Below, piece after piece: positions 57,292 through 64,000 of a DNA stretch of 64,000 nt. The notes below the pieces were generated by a model that saw only the letters and a list, made by a program, of their open reading frames with translations, ran no database searches and was not told the DNA's origin. Source of the stretch: Actinacidiphila oryziradicis (GTDB lineage: Bacteria > Actinomycetota > Actinomycetes > Streptomycetales > Streptomycetaceae); contig NZ_SUMC01000004.1 in assembly GCF_005047355.1 (NCBI RefSeq), forward strand, positions 186,001-250,000, in the 5' to 3' direction. The translations under genes were made by a program, and so were the position numbers. Position 1 is the first letter of the stretch, and the number at the start of each line of letters is the position of its first letter.

Positions 57292-57293
57292 CC

Positions 57294-57722
57294 GTGGCTG
57301 CCCGGAACAAGGCCCGTAAGCGCGCATTCCAGATCCTCTTCGAGGCGGAGCAGCGGGGTGTCGACCCGAAGACCGCCATGGCGGACTGGATCCGGCTCGC
57401 CCGGACCGATGACCGGCAGCCGCCGGTCACCGAGTACACCATGCGGCTCGTCGAGGGATACGCCGCCCACGCGCCGCGTATTGACGAGCTCCTCAGCACC
57501 TACTCGGTCGGCTGGACGCTTGACCGGATGCCGGTCGTCGACCGCAATGTGCTGCGGCTCGGCGCCTACGAGCTGATCTGGGAGGACGACGTCCCCGACG
57601 CGGTCGTCCTCGACGAGGCCGTCCAGCTCGCCAAGGAGTTCTCCACCGCGGAGTCCCCGGCCTTCGTCAACGGCCTGCTGGCCCGCTTGAAGGACCTGAA
57701 GCCGACGCTCCATCGCGACTGA
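57294..57722 (+). CDS. nusB: Transcription antitermination factor NusB
   Basis: A 142-residue helical protein: NKARKRAFQILFEAEQRG, the family region DRMPVVDRNVLRLGAYELIW, and PAFVNGLLARLKDL. NusB binds boxA RNA with S10 in rRNA antitermination. The start GTG 57294 is two bases after efp, so M24-efp-nusB is probably one unit. A hairpin follows. Confidence 0.95.
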   Translation: MAARNKARKRAFQILFEAEQRGVDPKTAMADWIRLARTDDRQPPVTEYTMRLVEGYAAHAPRIDELLSTYSVGWTLDRMPVVDRNVLRLGAYELIWEDDVPDAVVLDEAVQLAKEFSTAESPAFVNGLLARLKDLKPTLHRD

Positions 57723-57743
57723 GCACTGCCGGTCGCAGCACCC

Positions 57744-57774
57744 CGGGCCCGGAACGCCATGCGTTCCGGGCCCG
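57744..57774 (+). terminator. Terminator after nusB
   Basis: A 14-base perfect stem (57744-57757 with 57761-57774), loop CAT. Confidence 0.8.
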
Positions 57775-57812
57775 CGTCGCGCGCTGCCGTCGGCGCAGCG
57801 CAAAACGCAAAA

Positions 57813-57859
57813 CCCGCCCCGTGGACGGCACCCTCAAGGGCACAGCCCACCGGGGCGGG
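57813..57859. terminator. Second hairpin between nusB and bldD
   Basis: CCCGCCCC (57813-57820) pairs with GGGGCGGG (57852-57859), with A-rich and T-rich flanks. Facing bldD, it may act as its terminator. Confidence 0.55.
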
Positions 57860-57881
57860 ACGTTTCTGCGCTGCCGAGGGG

Positions 57882-58382
57882 TCAGCCCTCTTCGTGCTGT
57901 ACCGCGCGTCGTGCGTCCGAGTCGAGGACGCCCCAGCCGATCAGCTGTTCGGTCAGGACGGACGGCGACTGGTCGTAGATGACAGCGAGGGTACGCAGAT
58001 CGTCCTGACGGATTGACAGCACCTTGCCGTTGTAGTCGCCACGCTGGCTCTGGATGGTGGCGGCGTACCGCTGCAGCGGGCCGGCCTTGTCGGACGGCAC
58101 CTGGGAGAGGCGCTCGAGGTCGAGCACCAGCTTCGGCGGCGGCTCGGCGGCACCACCGGGGGCGGAGCCGGGCAGTAGCTCTTGCACCGGGACGCCGTAG
58201 AACTCGGCGAGCTCGGCGAGGCGCTGGACGGTCACGGCACGGTCGCCGCGCTCGTAAGAGCCGACAACCACGGCCTTCCAGCGGCCCTGGGACTTTTCCT
58301 CGACGCCGTGGAGGGAGAGTCCCTGCTGTGTGCGGATGGCTCGGAGCTTGGCTCCGAGCTGTTTGGCGTAATCGCTGGACAT
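57882..58382 (-). CDS. bldD: Developmental master regulator BldD
   Basis: A 166-residue protein. The N-terminal helix-turn-helix (LGAKLRAIRTQQGLSLHGVEE, VVVGSYERGDRAV) is an Xre-type domain. The C-terminal domain carries the c-di-GMP signature exactly as in the known protein: RGD at 114-116, eight residues, then RQDD at 125-128. BldD dimerised by tetrameric c-di-GMP represses sporulation genes during vegetative growth; loss gives bald, precocious sporulation. A palindromic site lies upstream. It is divergent from pyrR. Confidence 0.97.
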   Translation of the reverse strand: MSSDYAKQLGAKLRAIRTQQGLSLHGVEEKSQGRWKAVVVGSYERGDRAVTVQRLAELAEFYGVPVQELLPGSAPGGAAEPPPKLVLDLERLSQVPSDKAGPLQRYAATIQSQRGDYNGKVLSIRQDDLRTLAVIYDQSPSVLTEQLIGWGVLDSDARRAVQHEEG

Positions 58383-58405
58383 AAGGCTCCCCGGACGGAA
58401 ACTCG

Positions 58406-58425
58406 GTAACTCACTGTGAGGTTAC
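58406..58425. promoter_or_regulatory. Likely BldD autoregulatory site
   Basis: GTAACTCACTGTGAGGTTAC, an imperfect palindrome 24 bases upstream of bldD, holds the half-sites TCAC and GTGA of the BldD consensus. BldD is known to repress its own gene. Confidence 0.6.
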
Positions 58426-58576
58426 TCAGCGTAATTCGACTGCGTCAAGCCGAATGGTCCACGCCGACCTCCAGGAGGGTAGGGAACGCCCGATTTCGAA
58501 CGTTATGTGTACTCCGTGGATGGCTGTGCGAGGGCCTGCCGACGTGCCTGCTACGGTTGCAGCGTAACCCTGGCGT

Positions 58577-58612
58577 CCTTTAAGGCCCGTCCCGTGAGGC
58601 GGGGAAGGAGGT
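58577..58612 (+). promoter_or_regulatory. PyrR-binding RNA hairpin overlapping the pyrR ribosome site
   Basis: The RNA has the PyrR-binding loop UCCCGUGAGGC (58590-58600), matching UCCNGNGAGGY, with an inner stem CCCG/CGGG (58586-58589 with 58600-58603). An outer stem CCTT/AAGG (58577-58580 with 58605-58608) covers the first bases of the ribosome site AAGGAGGT (58605-58612). Confidence 0.65.
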
Positions 58613-58621
58613 CCATTTCCA

Positions 58622-59218
58622 ATGGCCGAAAACCGTATCGCTCCGCCGACACCACCGCGCCCCGTCCTGGAGGCCCCGGACATCGCGCGGGTCCTGACCC
58701 GCATCGCCCACGAGATCGTCGAGCGTGCCAAGGGCGCGGACGACGTGGTGCTGCTCGGCATCCCGACCCGTGGCGTCTTCCTCGCCCGGCGGCTGGCCGA
58801 CAAGCTTGCCGAGATCACCGGACGCAAGGTGCTAGTCGGCTCCCTCGACATCACCATGTACCGCGATGACCTGCGGCTCCGTCCTGCGCGAGCGCTGGCC
58901 CGCACCGACATCCCGGGTGACGGCATCGACGGCCGCCTCGTCGTCCTCGTCGACGACGTGCTCTTCTCCGGCCGCACCATCCGCGCCGCCCTCGACGCTC
59001 TGGGCGACATCGGCCGCCCGCGGGCGGTACAGCTCGCGGTGCTCGTCGACCGCGGCCACCGCGAGCTGCCGATCCGGGCCGACTACGTCGGCAAGAACAT
59101 CCCCACGTCGCTGCGCGAGAGCGTCAAGGTCCATCTCACCGAGGAGGACGGCCGCGACACCGTGCTCCTCGGGCAGCAGGACCCGGCGCAGCACGACGGC
59201 TCCCCGGCGGACGAATAG
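58622..59218 (+). CDS. pyrR: Bifunctional pyr operon regulator / uracil phosphoribosyltransferase PyrR
   Basis: A 198-residue type I phosphoribosyltransferase. The PRPP loop is [18 protein letters not shown]; the RNA-binding face is on the N-terminal part. PyrR binds pyr mRNA when UMP is high and can also form UMP from uracil. The ATG at 58622 follows AAGGAGGTCCATTTCCA, inside the leader structure described above. It heads the operon pyrR-pyrB-pyrC-membrane protein-carA-carB. Confidence 0.95.
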   Translation: MAENRIAPPTPPRPVLEAPDIARVLTRIAHEIVERAKGADDVVLLGIPTRGVFLARRLADKLAEITGRKVLVGSLDITMYRDDLRLRPARALARTDIPGDGIDGRLVVLVDDVLFSGRTIRAALDALGDIGRPRAVQLAVLVDRGHRELPIRADYVGKNIPTSLRESVKVHLTEEDGRDTVLLGQQDPAQHDGSPADE

Positions 59219-59289
59219 CGCTCCAGGGCCCGCTCCAGGGCCCCTCTATGCCCTCCGCCGCCCCCCGTACCGCCACCGGAGTGAACCCG

Positions 59290-60258
59290 ATGAAGCGCCA
59301 CCTCATCTCGGCCGCCGACCTCACCCGCGACGACGCCCTGCTCGTCCTGGATACCGCCGAGGAACTCGCCCGCCTCGCCGACCGCCCCATCAAGAAGCTG
59401 CCCACCCTGCGCGGCCGCACCGTCGTCAACCTCTTCTTCGAGGACTCGACCCGCACCCGCATCTCCTTCGAGGCCGCCGCCAAGCGCCTCTCCGCCGACG
59501 TCATCAACTTCTCCGCCAAGGGCTCCTCGGTGTCCAAGGGCGAATCGCTGAAGGACACCGCGCTCACCCTGGAGGCCATGGGCGCCGACGCCGTCGTCAT
59601 CCGCCACCACTCCTCCGGCGCCCCGCACCGCCTCGCCACCTCCGGCTGGATCGGCGGCTCGGTCGTCAATGCCGGTGACGGCACCCACGAGCACCCCACC
59701 CAGGCGCTGCTCGACGCCTTCACCATGCGCCGCCACCTGTCCGGCCCCGGCCGGGACCTGGCCGGGCGGCGCGTCACCATCGTCGGCGACGTCCTGCACA
59801 GCCGGGTCGCCCGCTCCAACGTCCACCTGCTGGGCACGCTCGGGGCCCAGGTCACGCTGGTCGCTCCGCCGACCCTGCTGCCCGTAGGCGTCGAGACCTG
59901 GCCCTGCGAGGTGTCCTACGACCTCGACGGGGTGCTCGCGAAGTCCGACGCCGTGATGATGCTCCGGGTGCAGAGCGAGCGCATGAACGCCGCCTTCTTC
60001 CCCACCGAGCGCGAGTACTCGCGTCGCTACGGCCTCGACGGCACCCGGATGGCGGCGATGCCCGAACACGCCATAGTGATGCACCCCGGCCCGATGAACC
60101 GAGGCATGGAGATCACCGCCGAGGTCGCGGACTCCCCCCGCTGCACCGTCGTCGAGCAGGTGGCCAACGGCGTCAGCATCCGGATGTCCGTGCTGTATCT
60201 GCTGCTCGGCGGCTCCGAGTCGGCCATTTCGGCCGTCCGCCCGGAGGAGGGCCGTTGA
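59290..60258 (+). CDS. pyrB: Aspartate carbamoyltransferase, catalytic chain
   Basis: A 322-residue enzyme. The carbamoyl phosphate site is [14 protein letters not shown], with SVSKGESL and [12 protein letters not shown] after it, and [11 protein letters not shown] as a further conserved site. It makes carbamoyl aspartate. ATG 59290 follows GGAG at good spacing; a codon at 59248 would add 14 residues. It lies 71 bases after pyrR. No regulatory chain (pyrI) is present, as usual in actinobacteria. Confidence 0.96.
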   Translation: MKRHLISAADLTRDDALLVLDTAEELARLADRPIKKLPTLRGRTVVNLFFEDSTRTRISFEAAAKRLSADVINFSAKGSSVSKGESLKDTALTLEAMGADAVVIRHHSSGAPHRLATSGWIGGSVVNAGDGTHEHPTQALLDAFTMRRHLSGPGRDLAGRRVTIVGDVLHSRVARSNVHLLGTLGAQVTLVAPPTLLPVGVETWPCEVSYDLDGVLAKSDAVMMLRVQSERMNAAFFPTEREYSRRYGLDGTRMAAMPEHAIVMHPGPMNRGMEITAEVADSPRCTVVEQVANGVSIRMSVLYLLLGGSESAISAVRPEEGR

Positions 60259-60400
60259 GCCGCGAACCCGGATCTCCCCCGCCGCGGGGAGGGGGCTTCT
60301 CACTCGGCCGTCGTGGCGACCTCATGACGGCCAAGCCCTGACCGGCACCCAACGAAGCATCACAGATCGTAGCGAAGTGGATGCACTCCGCACAATCAAG

Positions 60401-60445
60401 CCAGGGATCACACACCCCTGCCGGCTGAAGCCGGCAGGGCCCTGG
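60401..60445 (+). promoter_or_regulatory. Nested hairpin in the pyrC leader
   Basis: Outer stem CCAGGG (60401-60406) with CCCTGG (60440-60445) encloses an inner stem CCCTGCCGG (60416-60424) with CCGGCAGGG (60431-60439) and loop CTGAAG. The ribosome site GGAAGGAG begins at the right edge of the outer stem, and pyrC starts at 60458. Confidence 0.55.
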
Positions 60446-60457
60446 GAAGGAGTATCG

Positions 60458-61744
60458 ATGGGCAAGATCCTTATCCGGGGAGCGAAGCCGCTCGGCGGCG
60501 AGCCGCAGGATGTGCTGATCGACGGCGAGACCATCGCCGCCGTGGGCAGCGGCCTGGAGGCCGGCGACGCCACCGTCGTCGAGGCCGAGGGGCAGATCCT
60601 CCTGCCCGGCCTGGTCGACCTCCACACCCACCTCCGCGAGCCCGGCCGCGAGGATTCCGAGACCGTCCTGACCGGTACTCGTGCCGCGGCCGTCGGTGGC
60701 TACACAGCCGTGCACGCCATGGCGAACACCTTCCCGGTCGCCGACACCGCCGGTGTCGTGGAGCAGGTATGGCGGCTGGGCAAAGAGCACGGCTACTGCG
60801 ACGTCCAGCCGGTCGGCGCTGTCACTGTCGGCCTGGAGGGCAAGAAGCTCGCCGAACTCGGCGCCATGGCCGACTCGGCGGCGGCCGTGCGGGTCTTCTC
60901 CGATGACGGCAAATGTGTCGATGATGCCGTGATCATGCGCCGCGCGCTGGAGTACGTGAAGGCGTTCGGCGGAGTCGTCGCCCAGCACGCCCAAGAACCA
61001 CGCCTCACCGAGGGCGCCCAGATGAACGAGGGTGCCGTCTCCGGCGAGCTGGGTCTCACCGGCTGGCCGTCCGTCGCAGAAGAGTCGGTCATCGCCCGCG
61101 ATGTGATGCTCGCCGCTCACGTCGGCTCCCGCGTGCACATCTGCCACCTCAGCACCGCGGGCTCGGTCGAGATCGTCCGCTGGGCCAAGTCCAAGGGCTG
61201 GGACGTGACCGCCGAGGTCACCCCGCACCACCTGCTTCTCACCGACGAGCTGGTACGTACGTACAACCCGGTCTACAAGGTCAATCCGCCGCTGCGCACC
61301 GGGGCCGATGTCATGGCGCTCCGTGAGGCACTGGCGGACGGCACGATCGACTGCGTGGCCACCGACCACGCCCCGCACCCGCGCGAGGACAAGGACTGCG
61401 AGTGGGCAGCGGCCGCCATGGGCATGGTCGGGCTGGAGACCGCGCTGTCGGTCGTCCAGCACACCATGGTCGACACCGGCCTCCTCGACTGGGCGGGAGT
61501 CGCGGACCGCATGTCGCTGCGCCCGGCGGTCATCGGCCGGCTCGCCGGACACGGCCGTCCTGTCTCAGCGGGTGAGCCCGCCAACCTCACGCTGGTCGAT
61601 CCCGCATACCGTGGAGTGGTGAATCCCGCCGCCTTCGCCTCGCGCAGCCGCAACACCCCGTACGAGGGGCGTGAGCTGCCGGGCCGGGTGAACGCCACCT
61701 TCCTGCGGGGCAAGGCCACGGTCCTGGACGGAAAGCTCACGTGA
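60458..61744 (+). CDS. pyrC: Dihydroorotase
   Basis: A 428-residue amidohydrolase. Metal and substrate residues appear as [12 protein letters not shown] (DxHxHxR), [10 protein letters not shown] and [10 protein letters not shown]. It cyclises carbamoyl aspartate to dihydroorotate. This is the long, class I type as in other Gram-positives. ATG 60458 follows GGAAGGAG. A leader of 199 bases with a nested hairpin separates it from pyrB. The stop overlaps the next gene by four bases. Confidence 0.96.
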   Translation: MGKILIRGAKPLGGEPQDVLIDGETIAAVGSGLEAGDATVVEAEGQILLPGLVDLHTHLREPGREDSETVLTGTRAAAVGGYTAVHAMANTFPVADTAGVVEQVWRLGKEHGYCDVQPVGAVTVGLEGKKLAELGAMADSAAAVRVFSDDGKCVDDAVIMRRALEYVKAFGGVVAQHAQEPRLTEGAQMNEGAVSGELGLTGWPSVAEESVIARDVMLAAHVGSRVHICHLSTAGSVEIVRWAKSKGWDVTAEVTPHHLLLTDELVRTYNPVYKVNPPLRTGADVMALREALADGTIDCVATDHAPHPREDKDCEWAAAAMGMVGLETALSVVQHTMVDTGLLDWAGVADRMSLRPAVIGRLAGHGRPVSAGEPANLTLVDPAYRGVVNPAAFASRSRNTPYEGRELPGRVNATFLRGKATVLDGKLT

Positions 61745-62316
61745 CACCGACACCCATGACACCTCTGACCGTCCTCGCCGTCGAGAAGCACTCCCAGCAG
61801 GTCACCGACTGGTCGGGCCGCATCGGCTGGATCGTCGGCCTGCTGCTCTTCGTCGTCCTCGTCTACTGGCTCATGTGCGAGGGCTGGAAGTGGCGTGGCA
61901 CGCTCCAGAGCGACCTCCCCGCCCTCCCCGCCGCCCCCGAGCGGCCCGGGGAGCCCCAGCTGACGCTGAAAGGCCGCTACCACGGCAGCACCACCGCCGG
62001 ACAGTGGCTGGACCGGATCGTCGCCCACGGCCTCGGCGTACGCAGCCTTGCCCAGCTCACCCTCACCGAGCAGGGGCTCCAGGTCGAGCGGACCGGAGCA
62101 GCGAGCTTCTACGTCCCGGCCGCCGCACTGCGCGGCGCCCGCCTCGACAAGGGCATCGCGGGCAAGGTCCTCACCGAGGGCGGCCTGCTGGTGATCACCT
62201 GGGCGCACGGCGACAAGCTGATCGACTCCGGCTTCCGCTCCGAGCACGCCGCCGAGCACGACGCCTGGGTCCAGGCCGTCAACACCCTTACGCACGACGA
62301 GGAAGGCGCAGCATGA
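61741..62316 (+). CDS. PH-like domain membrane protein in the pyr operon
   Basis: A 191-residue protein. One membrane helix (about residues 28-46, [18 protein letters not shown]) precedes a soluble domain with [19 protein letters not shown] and [23 protein letters not shown] and ending [20 protein letters not shown]. This looks like the bacterial PH-like proteins placed here in Streptomyces. GTG 61741 overlaps the pyrC stop, and its own stop overlaps carA by four bases, so it is locked into the operon. Its role in pyrimidine metabolism is unknown. An internal ATG at 61756 is an alternative start. Confidence 0.82.
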   Translation: MTPTPMTPLTVLAVEKHSQQVTDWSGRIGWIVGLLLFVVLVYWLMCEGWKWRGTLQSDLPALPAAPERPGEPQLTLKGRYHGSTTAGQWLDRIVAHGLGVRSLAQLTLTEQGLQVERTGAASFYVPAAALRGARLDKGIAGKVLTEGGLLVITWAHGDKLIDSGFRSEHAAEHDAWVQAVNTLTHDEEGAA

Positions 62317-63485
62317 CCACCTCCGCCCTGGGGACCGCGAAGATCCCCGCCGTACTCGTCCTGGAGGACGGCCGCACTTTCCGTGGCCGTGCCTACGGGG
62401 CGGTGGGGGAAACGTTCGGCGAGGCGGTGTTCTCCACCGGTATGACCGGCTACCAGGAGACGCTCACCGACCCCTCGTACCACCGCCAGGTGGTCGTCAT
62501 GACCGCCCCGCACATCGGCAACACCGGCGTCAACGACGAGGACGCGGAGTCGTCCCGCATCTGGGTGGCCGGCTTTGTCGTCCGCGACCCCGCCCGCGTC
62601 CCGTCCAACTGGCGCTCCCGGCGCTCGCTGGACGCGGAACTGATCACGCAGGGCGTCGTCGGCATCAGCGGTATCGACACGCGTGCCCTCACCCGTCATC
62701 TGCGCGAGCGCGGCGCCATGCGGGTCGGCATCTTCTCCGGTGCCGCCGTCGCGGACGCGGACACGCTCCTCGCGAAGGTGCAGGCCAGCCCTCAGATGAA
62801 GGGCGCGGACCTGTCCGCCGAGGTCGCCACCACCGAGACGTACGTCGTCCCCGCGATCGGAGAGAAGAAGTTCACCGTCGCCGCCATAGACCTCGGCATC
62901 AAGGGCATGACCCCGCAGCGGATGGCCGAGCGCGGCATCGAGGTGCACGTCCTGCCCGCGACCGCGAGCCTGGAGGATGTGTACGCGGTACAGCCCGACG
63001 GCGTGTTCCTCTCCAACGGCCCCGGCGACCCGGCCACCGTCGACCTCACCGTCATCAAGGGCGTCCTGGACCGCAAGACCCCGCTGTTCGGCATCTGCTT
63101 CGGCAACCAGATCCTGGGCCGCGCGCTCGGCTTCGGCACCTACAAGCTCAAGTACGGCCACCGCGGCATCAACCAGCCCGTGCAGGACCGTGCCACCCGC
63201 AAGGTCGAGGTCACCGCCCACAACCACGGCTTCGCGGTCGACGCCCCGCTCGACCGGGTCTCCGACACGCCGTACGGCCGGGCCGAGGTCTCCCACGTAT
63301 GCCTCAACGACAAGGTGGTCGAAGGCCTCCGGCTGCTCGACCAGCCCGCGTTCAGCGTTCAGTACCACCCCGAAGCGGCAGCGGGCCCGCACGACGCGGC
63401 ATACCTGTTCGACCGTTTCGTCGAGCTCATGCGAGACGAGCAGAACAAGCACAGCACCCAGCTCATGGAGGGCCAGCGTGCCTAA
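62313..63485 (+). CDS. carA: Carbamoyl-phosphate synthase, small (glutaminase) subunit
   Basis: A 390-residue enzyme: an N-terminal CarA domain ([18 protein letters not shown]), then a class I amidotransferase with the nucleophile in [18 protein letters not shown], and [14 protein letters not shown]. It releases ammonia for CarB. ATG 62313 overlaps the membrane protein's stop. carB begins eight bases before its end. Confidence 0.97.
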   Translation: MTTSALGTAKIPAVLVLEDGRTFRGRAYGAVGETFGEAVFSTGMTGYQETLTDPSYHRQVVVMTAPHIGNTGVNDEDAESSRIWVAGFVVRDPARVPSNWRSRRSLDAELITQGVVGISGIDTRALTRHLRERGAMRVGIFSGAAVADADTLLAKVQASPQMKGADLSAEVATTETYVVPAIGEKKFTVAAIDLGIKGMTPQRMAERGIEVHVLPATASLEDVYAVQPDGVFLSNGPGDPATVDLTVIKGVLDRKTPLFGICFGNQILGRALGFGTYKLKYGHRGINQPVQDRATRKVEVTAHNHGFAVDAPLDRVSDTPYGRAEVSHVCLNDKVVEGLRLLDQPAFSVQYHPEAAAGPHDAAYLFDRFVELMRDEQNKHSTQLMEGQRA

Positions 63486-64000
63486 GCGCACCGATATCCA
63501 GTCCGTCCTGGTCATCGGCTCGGGCCCGATCGTCATCGGTCAGGCCGCCGAGTTCGACTACTCCGGCACCCAGGCCTGCCGCGTCCTGAAGTCCGAGGGC
63601 CTTCGGGTCATCCTTGTCAACTCCAACCCGGCCACGATCATGACGGACCCGGAGATCGCCGACGCCACCTACGTCGAGCCGATCACTCCGGAGTACGTAG
63701 AGAAGATCATCGCCAAGGAGCGCCCCGACGCCCTTCTGCCGACCCTCGGCGGCCAGACCGCCCTCAACACCGCGATCTCCCTCCACGAGGCCGGTGTCCT
63801 CGACAAGTACGGCGTCGAGCTGATCGGCGCCAATGTCGAGGCGATCCACAAGGGCGAGGACCGGCAGCTGTTCAAGGGCGTCGTCGAGGCCGTCAAGGCC
63901 AAGATCGGCCATGGCGAGTCGGCCCGCTCGGTCATCTGCCACTCCATGGATGACGTCCTCGCCGGAGTGGACACCCTCGGCGGCTACCCCGTCGTCGTCC
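63478..64000 (+). CDS. carB: Carbamoyl-phosphate synthase, large subunit, N-terminal part
   Basis: The first 174 residues only; the gene runs off the window. It opens [20 protein letters not shown], with [25 protein letters not shown] and LGGQTALN, all diagnostic for CarB's N-terminal half. It makes carbamoyl phosphate from bicarbonate, ammonia and two ATP. GTG 63478 overlaps the end of carA by eight bases. Confidence 0.97.
   Translation, partial: MPKRTDIQSVLVIGSGPIVIGQAAEFDYSGTQACRVLKSEGLRVILVNSNPATIMTDPEIADATYVEPITPEYVEKIIAKERPDALLPTLGGQTALNTAISLHEAGVLDKYGVELIGANVEAIHKGEDRQLFKGVVEAVKAKIGHGESARSVICHSMDDVLAGVDTLGGYPVVV

Overview
The window is a 64 kb piece of a very GC-rich actinobacterial chromosome, almost certainly Streptomyces. 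The evidence is the strong G/C bias at third codon positions, frequent GTG and TTG starts, the developmental genes ssgB and bldD, two rare TTA (Leu) codons, and a gene order that I recall from other Streptomyces core chromosomes. It is mostly core housekeeping DNA. I saw no prophage, CRISPR array, transposase or secondary-metabolite cluster.

Left part (1-9.2 kb): the end of a pabB-type gene and pabC (folate/PABA branch), a double-GNAT acetyltransferase, a DsbA/FrnE-like oxidoreductase, small membrane proteins, a CGNR zinc-finger regulator and the sporulation gene ssgB. Two identical tRNA-Val(CAC) genes flank a decayed 0.7 kb stretch. A DnaQ-type exonuclease and a coupled DUF4365/unknown pair follow.

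Centre-left (9.3-33.8 kb): thrS, a HIT protein, an unknown membrane protein, a DCC-family thiol protein and an EF-G-like GTPase. Next come the pgsA-patA-pimA cluster for phosphatidylinositol mannosides, pdxS-pdxT for vitamin B6, the YebC-family regulator, ruvC-ruvA-ruvB, the Sec accessory operon yajC-secD-secF, apt and relA.

Centre-right (33.8-48.7 kb): a cyclophilin, a metallo-hydrolase, hisS, a two-component system coupled to an ABC exporter, a VKOR-like protein and rarA. A broken DUF2470 gene behind an intact-looking iron box follows, then rpsD, two small membrane proteins, alaS and ruvX.

Right part (48.8-64 kb): mltG with a glutamine-rich repeat head, the aroE-aroC-aroK-aroB shikimate cluster, a P-loop kinase-like protein, and a repeat-rich intergenic region. 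Then come a metal-ligand-poor M24 peptidase homologue, efp, nusB, bldD, and the pyrimidine operon pyrR-pyrB-pyrC-(membrane protein)-carA-carB, cut by the window end.

Many genes are coupled by 4-base ATGA/GTGA overlaps. The most interesting points are the DUF2470 pseudogene with its iron box, the PyrR RNA hairpin in front of the pyrR ribosome site, the nested leader hairpin before pyrC, the likely pseudo-peptidase beside efp, the duplicated tRNA-Val locus, low-complexity insertions in SecD and MltG, and TTA codons in two genes.
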